Part shown: piece after piece, positions 1 through 5,119 of the stretch
Layout of the letters: every line of letters begins with the position of its first letter
Numbering within the stretch: the first letter of the stretch is position 1
DNA from: an uncultured Phenylobacterium sp.
GTDB taxonomy: Bacteria > Pseudomonadota > Alphaproteobacteria > Caulobacterales > Caulobacteraceae
Reading direction: 5' to 3'
Assembly: GCA_945952175.1 (NCBI GenBank)
Contig: CAMFHW010000275.1
Location: forward strand, 1-5,935
Length of the DNA stretch: 5,935 nucleotides
Program-made: the position numbers and the translations under genes
The notes under the pieces: generated by a model
Told to the model about the DNA's origin: nothing
What the model saw: the letters and a program-made list of their open reading frames with translations, nothing else
Database searches by the model: none

Positions 1-383
1 CTCTCCAGCAGGCTCACCCCGAGTTCGCCGGCCAGATGGTCGTAGCAGACCCGGGCGCGGCGCAGGGCCGGCTCCTTCGGCCCGGGCCGGGTGCGGCTGT
101 GGCCGGCGCGGTCGGCCAGGCCCATCAGGCTTTCCAGCAATTCGGCCACGTCCTCGCCGGCCAGGGCGAAATAGGCGTGGCGGCCCTGGCGGCGCTGGGT
201 CAGCAACCCGCCCTCGGTCAGCTTGGCCAGGTGGGTGCTGGCGGTTTGCGGCGTGACATTGGCCTCGCGGGCCAGTTCGCCGGCGGTCAGCGCCTGGCCG
301 TGGGTGAGCGCGGTCATCATGTTGGCGCGCGCGGGGTCGCCCAGCAGGGCGGCGATGCGGGCGATGTCGGGGCCTGCCTTCAT
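1..383 (-). CDS. ArsR-family winged-helix transcriptional regulator (3' end cut by window edge)
   Basis: The first 127 residues of a DNA-binding repressor lie in the window; the C-terminal part lies beyond position 1. Residues about 5-75 form an ArsR-type winged helix: helices around DIARIAALLGDPARANMM, then ALTAGELA, a recognition helix around TPQTASTHLAKL (residues 44-55), and a wing LLTQRRQGRHAYFAL (60-74). The later RVCYDHLAGELGV (111-123) is typical of a longer ArsR subgroup of roughly 220 residues. The DNA-binding part has no cysteine, so the classic ELCVC metal site is absent and a small organic ligand or redox signal is more likely than arsenic. ATG at 383 fits the usual N-terminus. 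No clear Shine-Dalgarno precedes it, so the mRNA may be leaderless. The gene is divergent from the NIPSNAP-ABM pair, and candidate operators overlap its start codon, which suggests autoregulation. The family call is firm; the ligand is unknown. Confidence 0.9.
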   Translation of the reverse strand, partial: MKAGPDIARIAALLGDPARANMMTALTHGQALTAGELAREANVTPQTASTHLAKLTEGGLLTQRRQGRHAYFALAGEDVAELLESLMGLADRAGHSRTRPGPKEPALRRARVCYDHLAGELGVSLLE

Positions 384-449
384 GTTTCGACGCTAGCCGA
401 ACCATGTTCGCCTCGCCAGCCCCGACAGTTCGGTCAGGACCGAAACATG
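381..449. promoter_or_regulatory. Candidate ArsR operator region: three YCGAAMCATG motifs
   Basis: The gap between the ArsR gene and the NIPSNAP gene carries CCGAACCATG at 397-406, CCGAAACATG at 440-449, and an inverted copy at 381-390 (CATGTTTCGA, read TCGAAACATG on the minus strand). The first two are direct repeats 43 bases apart, about four helical turns. The inverted copy and the 397-406 copy form a 26-bp dyad with a six-base spacer. The leftmost copy covers the ArsR start codon. The arrangement is seen directly; binding by the adjacent ArsR protein is inferred. Confidence 0.5.
429..444. promoter_or_regulatory. Perfect 7+2+7 inverted repeat, candidate operator
   Basis: TTCGGTC-AG-GACCGAA is a perfect 16-bp dyad, and position 428 (G) with 446 (C) extends it imperfectly. 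Its right arm overlaps the CCGAAACATG motif at 440-449. It lies 65 bases before the NIPSNAP start and 46 bases before the ArsR start, where it could control both divergent promoters. ArsR proteins usually bind dyads of this size as dimers; the pairing with this regulator is inferred. Confidence 0.5.
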
Positions 450-508
450 CCTGCCGTCCGGGCGGCTAAACCCACCTGATCGCCTACAATATCGAGGTCC
501 GCGACCCC

Positions 509-814
509 ATGATCACCTGCTTCATCCGCTACGTCATCGACCCGTTCCAGAAGGCCGAGTTCGAGGCCTACGCCCAGAACTGGCTGACCATCATCCCGGC
601 CTGCGGCGGCGATCTGGTCGGCTACTGGCTCCCCAACGAGGGGACCAACAACATCGCCATGGCCCTGATCAGCTTCGACAGCCTCGCCGCCTACGAAACC
701 TACCGCGCCCGGCTGCGCACCGACCCCGCCGGCCTGGCCAATTTCGCCATGGCCCAGGAGAAGCGCTTCATCCTCTCCGAGGAGCGGACCTTCCTGACCC
801 CGGTCACCGCATGA
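509..814 (+). CDS. NIPSNAP family protein
   Basis: This 101-residue protein has the full length of a small bacterial NIPSNAP protein, a dimeric alpha/beta ferredoxin-like barrel related to the ABM fold. The opening MITCFIRYVIDPFQKAEFEAY, the centre CGGDLVGYWLPNEGTNNIA (residues 32-50) and the stretch FDSLAAYETYRARLRTDP (56-73) are family hallmarks. The end is KRFILSEERTFLTPV. There is no signal peptide or membrane segment, so it is probably cytosolic. ATG at 509 matches the family N-terminus; a GAGG at 494-497 is a slightly distant ribosome site. Its stop overlaps the start of the ABM gene (ATGA), so the two are almost certainly co-translated. It is probably controlled by the divergent ArsR regulator. 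The biochemical role of these bacterial NIPSNAPs is not established, and no active site can be assigned. Confidence 0.9.
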   Translation: MITCFIRYVIDPFQKAEFEAYAQNWLTIIPACGGDLVGYWLPNEGTNNIAMALISFDSLAAYETYRARLRTDPAGLANFAMAQEKRFILSEERTFLTPVTA

Positions 815-1155
815 TCGCGGTGATCTTCGAGGTCGAGCCGGCCGACGGCCGCCGCGACGACTACCTCGGCCGGGCCGGCGATCTGCGGCCGCTGCTGGAC
901 GGGATCGACGGCTTCCTCTCGATCGAGCGGTTCGAGAGCCTCGCCCAGCCGGGCAAGCTCTTGTCGCTGTCCTTCTGGCGCGACGAGGCGGCGGTGGCGG
1001 CCTGGCGCACCCTGCCCGAGCACCGCGCCGCCCAGGCGGCCGGCCGCGCGGGCATCTTCCGTGACTACCGCCTGCGGATCGCCGCGGTGGTCCGAGACTA
1101 CGGCCTGACGGACCGCGCCGAGGCGCCCGCCGACAGCCGAGCCGCCAACGGCTAG
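811..1155 (+). CDS. Antibiotic biosynthesis monooxygenase (ABM) family protein
   Basis: This 114-residue protein has the ABM/YgiN-type dimeric ferredoxin-like fold. It opens with the strand MIAVIFEVEP, continues with GIDGFLSIERFESLAQPGKL (residues 31-50), then LSLSFWRDEAAVAAWR (51-66) and an H71-containing helix HRAAQAAGRAGIFRDYRL, closing with the strand IAAVVRDYG. The W-R-x-x-x-x-H-R-x-A-Q pattern is typical of the YqjZ-like subgroup. Members include cofactor-free oxygenases and heme-degrading enzymes, but most are uncharacterised. The last 15 residues are a low-complexity tail. The start overlaps the NIPSNAP stop by four bases, so the two small proteins are probably made together. The stop codon shares CTAG with the stop of the convergent gene on the other strand. 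Enzyme activity is not shown by the sequence. Confidence 0.88.
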   Translation: MIAVIFEVEPADGRRDDYLGRAGDLRPLLDGIDGFLSIERFESLAQPGKLLSLSFWRDEAAVAAWRTLPEHRAAQAAGRAGIFRDYRLRIAAVVRDYGLTDRAEAPADSRAANG

Positions 1156-1532
1156 ACCGGCGCGCCCAGCACCGTGCGGCGCTCGGTCGACGCCACCAGC
1201 TCGGCCCAGATCTCCGCCTCCTTGGCGGGGTCCTGGCCCTCGACCTTCTCGTGCAGCTCGATCAGGGCCTGGCGCAGGCGGGCGTTCTCGGCGGAGAGCA
1301 CGGTCAGGCGCAGGTCCTCGTCGGCCCCGGTCTCGCCCAGCACCTTGCGGATCGCCTTGTTCTCCTGGACCAGGTTGTGCGCCGTCCCGTCCCAGGCCTG
1401 GGCCGCGAAGCCCAGCAGCGCGGCGGTCAGGCCGAGCGCGCTGGCGCGGTCGGCGGGGTGGACGCTCGGATCGGCGTTGCGGACCAGCAGCTGGGCCATC
1501 TCGCCCAGGACGTGGGGAACATCGGGTTTCAT
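1152..1532 (-). CDS. Small helical protein of unknown function, coupled to the APH-like kinase
   Basis: I do not recognise this 126-residue protein. It appears almost wholly helical. An N-terminal part (about 1-55, with MKPDVPHVLGEMAQLLVRNA and ASALGLTAALLGFAAQAWDG) is followed by a likely coiled coil (about 55-105, with heptad-like leucines in LRLTVLSAENARLRQALIEL). It ends EIWAELVASTERRTVLGAPV. There is no signal peptide or clear membrane span. The ATG at 1532 overlaps the kinase stop by four bases (ATGA), which fixes the start and predicts translational coupling. A weak GGGACGG serves as ribosome site. Longer upstream reading in this frame is the shadow of the kinase gene. Third place in a P450-kinase operon suggests a partner subunit of the kinase, comparable in position and size with LvaB beside LvaA. 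That comparison rests on context only, not on sequence similarity. Confidence 0.85.
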   Translation of the reverse strand: MKPDVPHVLGEMAQLLVRNADPSVHPADRASALGLTAALLGFAAQAWDGTAHNLVQENKAIRKVLGETGADEDLRLTVLSAENARLRQALIELHEKVEGQDPAKEAEIWAELVASTERRTVLGAPV

Positions 1533-2554
1533 AGCCGTCCCATCACCTTCAGCGCCGCGCGGTCCTGGGCGTTCTGCAGGGCCCAGGGCGGATAGACCAT
1601 GATCGGTTCCGTATTGCCGCCGTCGATGAAGGCCCGCGCCGAGGAGATCCAGATCGCCTGGCCCTTCACGCAGTTGAACAGGGTCCACCACTTCAGCGCC
1701 GCCGGATCGGCCTTGAGGCCGCTCGCCTTCTCCCAGATGGCCACGGCGCGGTCGTCGGGCACGAGGCCGCCGGCCAGCTCGCGGCCGAACGACCAGACCG
1801 GTTGCAGGCTCCAGCCCAGGTCCTCCAGCGGGTCTCCGAGATGGGACATTTCCCAATCCAGCACCCCGTGGATCTCGCCTTCGGTGTCGAACAGGAAGTT
1901 GCCGGTCCGGTAGTCGCCATGGACCACGCCGACCTTCTGGGCCGGCGGCGGCGGATTGGCCCGCAGCCAGCGGATCGCCGCCCGGATGATCGGCAGGGGC
2001 TCGGCCTCGTCGGAATCGAGCACCCCCTCCCAGTAGCCCAGCTCCCGCTTCCAGCAGTCTTCCGGCGCGATCGGCTCCATCACCTTGTCGAGCCCCAGCG
2101 CCACGGGATCGGCCTTGGCGATCTCGCCCAGGATCGTCCACTTCCGCTCGGCCAGCCGCTCGTGCGTGGCGATGTAAGGGGCGGCCCAGAGCAGGGCCGG
2201 CGAGGCCTGGAAGCCGGCGATCTCGGCGGCGATGAAGAACGGATGGTCCAGCGGACCGTCGCCCTCCTCCAGCCACAGCATCTCCGGCGCCGGCACGGCC
2301 GAGCCATGAAAGGCGCGATAGGCCTCGAACTCGATCCGCCGCTCGGTGTCGATCAGGCTGGCCGGCGGGTCGCGACGCAGGATCAGCTTGCGCTCGCGCG
2401 CCTGGCCGCCCTCGGTCCAGCTCAGGACGAAGCGATAGGTCTCGCGGCTCGCCCCGCCCGAGATGCGGGTCAGGCCGGCGACGGCGACATCCCGCGCCTG
2501 CGGCATGCGCTCGGCGATATAGGCCGCGATCCGCGGCTCCAGGGACGCGGTCAC
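1529..2554 (-). CDS. APH-fold phosphotransferase (ACAD10/11- and LvaA-type kinase family)
   Basis: This 341-residue protein has the full length of the aminoglycoside-phosphotransferase-fold family usually found beside acyl-CoA dehydrogenases. A Gly-rich ATP loop is at 29-42 (LTRISGGASRETYR) and strand LILRRDPP at 57-64; an arginine where classical kinases place lysine is normal in this group. The catalytic loop VVHGDYRTGNFLFD (210-223) carries H212, D214 and N219, and the metal-binding aspartate is D233 in VLDWEMSHLGDPLEDLGW. All key residues are present. GTG at 2554 is chosen because the P450 stops two bases earlier and the family N-terminus starts there; the next in-frame ATG would lose 16 residues. 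Relatives phosphorylate hydroxyacyl-CoA substrates rather than antibiotics, so a catabolic role with the P450 is more likely than resistance. The substrate is unknown. Confidence 0.92.
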   Translation of the reverse strand: MTASLEPRIAAYIAERMPQARDVAVAGLTRISGGASRETYRFVLSWTEGGQARERKLILRRDPPASLIDTERRIEFEAYRAFHGSAVPAPEMLWLEEGDGPLDHPFFIAAEIAGFQASPALLWAAPYIATHERLAERKWTILGEIAKADPVALGLDKVMEPIAPEDCWKRELGYWEGVLDSDEAEPLPIIRAAIRWLRANPPPPAQKVGVVHGDYRTGNFLFDTEGEIHGVLDWEMSHLGDPLEDLGWSLQPVWSFGRELAGGLVPDDRAVAIWEKASGLKADPAALKWWTLFNCVKGQAIWISSARAFIDGGNTEPIMVYPPWALQNAQDRAALKVMGRL

Positions 2555-2556
2555 GC

Positions 2557-3843
2557 TCAGGCCATCTCGAACTTGATCGGCAGGCGCTTGGGCCCGTTGA
2601 CGAACACCGCCTGGCTCATCACCGGCTCGCCGTTGAACGACACCGACTTCAGCCGCGGGATCAACTCTTCCCAGAGGATGCGCATCTCCATCTTGGCCAG
2701 GTGCTGGCCCAGGCACAGATGCGCGCCATAGCCGAAAGCCAGGTGACGGTTGGGCGAGCGGTCGACGCGGAAGGCGTTGGGGTCCTCGAACACCGCCTCG
2801 TCGCGATTGCCGGAGGCGTAGCAGAGCATGATCCAGTCGCCCTTGGAGAGCTTGCGACCGCCGATCTCGGTATCGTCCATCGCCGTACGCATGAAGGTCT
2901 TCACCGGCGTGATCCAACGGATCGACTCGTCCACCAGGCCCGGGATCAGGGCCGGGTTGTCGTGCAGCTTCTTCAGTTCCCCCGGGTTCTGCGCCAGGCC
3001 CCAGATCGCGCCCGCCGTCGAGGATGAGGTGGTGTCGTGCCCGGCGGTGGCGACGATGATGTAGTAGCTCATCGCCTCGAAATGGCTGATCGGCTGGCCA
3101 TCGATCTGGGAGTTGGCGATCAGGGTCCCGAGGTCGTCGGTCGGCTTCGCCCGCTTCCCCTCGGAGAACTGGGTGAAGTAGTTGATGAAATCGGTGAGCA
3201 CGCCCATGTCGATCCGCTGGGCAGGGTCCTCTTCCGGCTTTTCTTCCGGCTTGCGGCCGAGCTCGGGGTCGGCGGCGCCGAACAACTCCTGGGTCAGCAT
3301 CAGCATGCGCGGCTCGTCTTCCGGCGGCACGCCCATGATCTCCATGATCACGTGCAGCGGATAGGGCAGCGCGATCTCGTTGACGAAGTCGCACTCGCCG
3401 CCCTTGGCCGCCATGTTGTCCACCGCCGCCCGGGCGATCTTGCGGATCCGCTCCTCCAGGCTGCGGAGGTTCTGCGGCAGGAACCAGGACTGGGTCAGGA
3501 CCCGGTATTTCATGTGGTCCGGTTGATCCATGTGGATCAGGGTCCGCAGCAGGTGCGGGCTGCCGCCGGTCATGGCGCGCACCCGCGCATCGACCGCCTG
3601 GCTGACCATGGTCGGCGACTTCTCGCCATTGGAGAACAGGGCGTTCTGGCGGCTGATCTCCAGGATGTCGGCGTGCTTGGTGGTGACCCAGAAGGGCTCG
3701 ACGCCCTCGATCTCGGCCTTGCCGAACGGATTGTTCGACCGCAACCAAGAATAGGTCTCGTGGATGCGACCGTCGGCATAGGCGACTGGGTCGACCAGGG
3801 TGTCCGCTATGGCCTGCGGGATGCGGATTTCGCTCGTGCTCAT
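2557..3843 (-). CDS. Cytochrome P450 monooxygenase
   Basis: This 428-residue soluble class I-type bacterial P450 inserts one oxygen atom from O2 into an organic substrate, with electrons from a ferredoxin and reductase that are not in the window. The I-helix oxygen motif AGHDTTSS is at 267-274, the K-helix ExxR is E306-R309, and the heme loop FGYGAHLCLG (370-379) has C377 as the heme ligand. HMDQPDHMKYR (104-114) is the usual helix-C segment. No membrane anchor is present. ATG at 3843 follows an AGGA at short spacing; a GTG nine codons upstream (3870) is possible but has no better ribosome site. An acidic insert with tandem KPEE (198-205) lies before the substrate-lid region. Overall it resembles the proteobacterial and actinobacterial terpenoid/steroid/alkyl-chain hydroxylases, but I cannot name a CYP family. 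It is the first gene of the P450-kinase-small-protein operon. Confidence 0.95.
   Translation of the reverse strand: MSTSEIRIPQAIADTLVDPVAYADGRIHETYSWLRSNNPFGKAEIEGVEPFWVTTKHADILEISRQNALFSNGEKSPTMVSQAVDARVRAMTGGSPHLLRTLIHMDQPDHMKYRVLTQSWFLPQNLRSLEERIRKIARAAVDNMAAKGGECDFVNEIALPYPLHVIMEIMGVPPEDEPRMLMLTQELFGAADPELGRKPEEKPEEDPAQRIDMGVLTDFINYFTQFSEGKRAKPTDDLGTLIANSQIDGQPISHFEAMSYYIIVATAGHDTTSSSTAGAIWGLAQNPGELKKLHDNPALIPGLVDESIRWITPVKTFMRTAMDDTEIGGRKLSKGDWIMLCYASGNRDEAVFEDPNAFRVDRSPNRHLAFGYGAHLCLGQHLAKMEMRILWEELIPRLKSVSFNGEPVMSQAVFVNGPKRLPIKFEMA
3230..3252 (-). repeat. Tandem 12-base repeat inside the P450 gene
   Basis: TCTTCCGGCTT occurs at 3230-3240 and again at 3242-3252, a period of 12 bases. 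On the coding strand it gives the tandem peptide KPEEKPEE (P450 residues 198-205). It is in frame and probably a small duplication in a surface loop. Confidence 0.7.
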
Positions 3844-3891
3844 GCTGTCCTGCGCGATCCCGACGGCCACGCCAAACCTTCCGCTGGGTGA

Positions 3892-3921
3892 GGTTTGACC
3901 TGACGTGACGTCAGCAAAACC
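3892..3921. promoter_or_regulatory. Candidate operator: 15-bp perfect palindrome in a 30-bp dyad
   Basis: CTGACGT-G-ACGTCAG at 3900-3914 is a perfect dyad around position 3907. It is flanked by GGTTT (3892-3896) and AAACC (3917-3921), which extend the symmetry with a one-base offset. It lies 57-71 bases upstream of the P450 start, near where the leftward promoter would sit. Size and form suit a dimeric or double-dimeric repressor such as a TetR- or GntR-type protein. No such regulator gene is in the window, so the binder is unknown. Confidence 0.55.
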
Positions 3922-3993
3922 GCATCTCCCTTGTGTTGTTATCTTTGATCACTTGATACTGCGCCGGACGTTACGGTCGCAAGACTGACAAGA

Positions 3994-4030
3994 GGCGGTC
4001 CTAGAGATCGTCGACCCGAGGAGGACCGCC
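3994..4030 (+). promoter_or_regulatory. Inverted repeat that would pair with the ribosome site of the next gene
   Basis: GGCGGTCCT (3994-4002) is perfectly complementary to AGGACCGCC (4022-4030), leaving a 19-base loop. The second arm contains the 3' half of the strong Shine-Dalgarno GAGGAGGA (4018-4025), six bases before the ATG at 4032. If transcribed, this GC-rich stem would hide part of the ribosome site and end one base before the start codon. It could equally be a DNA-level operator. The repeat is certain; its function is inferred. Confidence 0.55.
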
Positions 4031-4031
4031 C

Positions 4032-5117
4032 ATGCTGACCAAGGCCGACGATTTTCCGATCCACCAGACGCCCGAGCCCATCGCCTACGCCGGCACGGAT
4101 CGCAACTTCTACGACCGCTACTTCTTCAACGGATATCAGCCCGACGGGACCGAGTTCTTCGCGATCGCCTTCGGGGTCTATCCGCATCTGAACGTCGCCG
4201 ATGCGCACTTCTCGGTGATCCGCGACGGGGTCGAGCACTGCCTCCACGCCTCGCGCGTCCTGCACATGGAGCGCATGGACCTGACCTGCGGCCCGATCAA
4301 GATCGAGGTGCTGGAACCGCTGCAGAAGCTCAAGGTCAGCGTCGCGCCGTCGAACGGCATCTCCGCCGAGATCGTCTTCGAGGGCCGCACCTTCCCGATC
4401 GAGGAGCCGCGGTTCATGCGCCGCAACGGCCCCCGCGCCTTCATGGACTACACCCGCCTGACCCAGAACGTCCGCTGCACCGGCTGGATCGAGGTCGACG
4501 GCGTGCGCCGCGAACTGGCCGCCGGCACGACCGGCACCCGCGACCGCTCCTGGGGCATCCGCCCGATCGGCGCGCCGGACCCGCAGCCGCCCGTGCCGCA
4601 GACCATCGGCGGCTTCTTCTGGCAGTGGACCCCGCTGAACTTCTCCGACAAGTCGGTCTTCTTCCACGTCAACGCCGACCCGGAGGGCGTGCCGTGGAAC
4701 ACCCGCGCGGTGATCCTCGAGGACGGCGCGGGCCCCGACGGCGGCACGCACAGCGAGTTCGCCACCATCGAGGACGTGACGATGATCCCGGGCACCCGCC
4801 ACGCCCAAGGCGGCAAGCTGGTGATCCCGCTGAAGCAGGGCCACGCCGCCATCACCTTCGAACCGTTCCTCACCTTCCTCATGCGCGGCATCGGCTACGG
4901 CCACCCCCAGTGGCGCCATGGCGGCTACAAGGGCGAGCTGGAGGTCGAGCGCGAGGACATCGATCTCGGCGCCACCAACATGGGCAGCCCCGAGAACTGG
5001 CACATCCAGGCGCTGAGCCGCGTGACCCTGACCCTGCCGGGCGAGGCGCCGCAGCAGGGCATGGGCGTGTTCGAACAGCTGATCGCCGGCCCCTACCGGC
5101 CGTACGGCATCGCCTAG
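4032..5117 (+). CDS. Protein of unknown function with DRSWG motif, possibly lipocalin/AttH-like
   Basis: This 361-residue protein has no signal peptide or membrane span and is rich in beta-strand and aromatic residues. The best-conserved-looking stretches are NFYDRYFFNGYQPDG (25-39), GTRDRSWGIRP (168-178), IGGFFWQWTPLNF (192-204) and GYGHPQWRHGGYKGELEVE (288-306). An internal DRSWG-type motif in an all-beta protein of this length recalls the tandem lipocalin-like fold of AttH/CrtC-type proteins (hydroxyneurosporene synthase, carotenoid hydratase). That family assignment is tentative and from memory of the motif. ATG at 4032 is preceded at good spacing by the strong GAGGAGGA, which fixes the start. 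It is divergent from the P450 operon and shares its control region, so both may answer to the same signal. A role in binding or transforming the hydrophobic P450 substrate is a guess. Its stop is two bases from that of the convergent porin-like gene. Confidence 0.88.
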   Translation: MLTKADDFPIHQTPEPIAYAGTDRNFYDRYFFNGYQPDGTEFFAIAFGVYPHLNVADAHFSVIRDGVEHCLHASRVLHMERMDLTCGPIKIEVLEPLQKLKVSVAPSNGISAEIVFEGRTFPIEEPRFMRRNGPRAFMDYTRLTQNVRCTGWIEVDGVRRELAAGTTGTRDRSWGIRPIGAPDPQPPVPQTIGGFFWQWTPLNFSDKSVFFHVNADPEGVPWNTRAVILEDGAGPDGGTHSEFATIEDVTMIPGTRHAQGGKLVIPLKQGHAAITFEPFLTFLMRGIGYGHPQWRHGGYKGELEVEREDIDLGATNMGSPENWHIQALSRVTLTLPGEAPQQGMGVFEQLIAGPYRPYGIA

Positions 5118-5119
5118 GA

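Larger units (their letters stand above)
3844..4031. promoter_or_regulatory. Divergent control region between the P450 operon and the DRSWG-protein gene
   Basis: These 188 bases must hold the promoters of both divergent units. The middle (3917-3960) is the least GC-rich stretch nearby and includes TTGTGTTGTTATCTTTGATC, fitting for RNA polymerase entry. TTGTGT (3931) with GATACT (3955) at 18-base spacing is a weak rightward promoter candidate, but I do not assign it firmly. The region also holds a 15-bp palindrome at 3900-3914 and a ribosome-site hairpin at 3994-4030, described separately. AAACCT/AGGTTT half-sites recur at 3874-3879 and 3891-3896, with AAACC at 3917-3921. Confidence 0.6.

Noticed and set aside
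36..479. A 147-codon rightward open frame at the left edge
   Set aside because: It lies antisense to the ArsR regulator and crosses its promoter; composition is Gly/Ala/Gln-rich with no domain.
1529..2554. Aminoglycoside resistance kinase
   Set aside because: The APH fold is shared, but the motifs and the P450 neighbour match the catabolic, acyl-CoA-dehydrogenase-associated subgroup rather than resistance enzymes.
1529..3748. A long 739-codon leftward open frame that could look like a P450-region/kinase fusion
   Set aside because: Only the last 341 codons (GTG at 2554 onward) encode a recognisable protein. The upstream part is Arg/Gly/Pro-rich out-of-frame reading of the P450 gene, whose own frame has every P450 motif.
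3844..3870. Earlier GTG start of the P450 at 3870
   Set aside because: It would add nine residues without a better ribosome site; ATG at 3843 has an AGGA just upstream and gives a normal P450 N-terminus.
3037..3891. A 284-codon rightward open frame antisense to the P450
   Set aside because: Low-complexity Gly/Ala/Arg/Leu/His-rich product with no recognisable domain; explained by high GC opposite the P450 coding frame.
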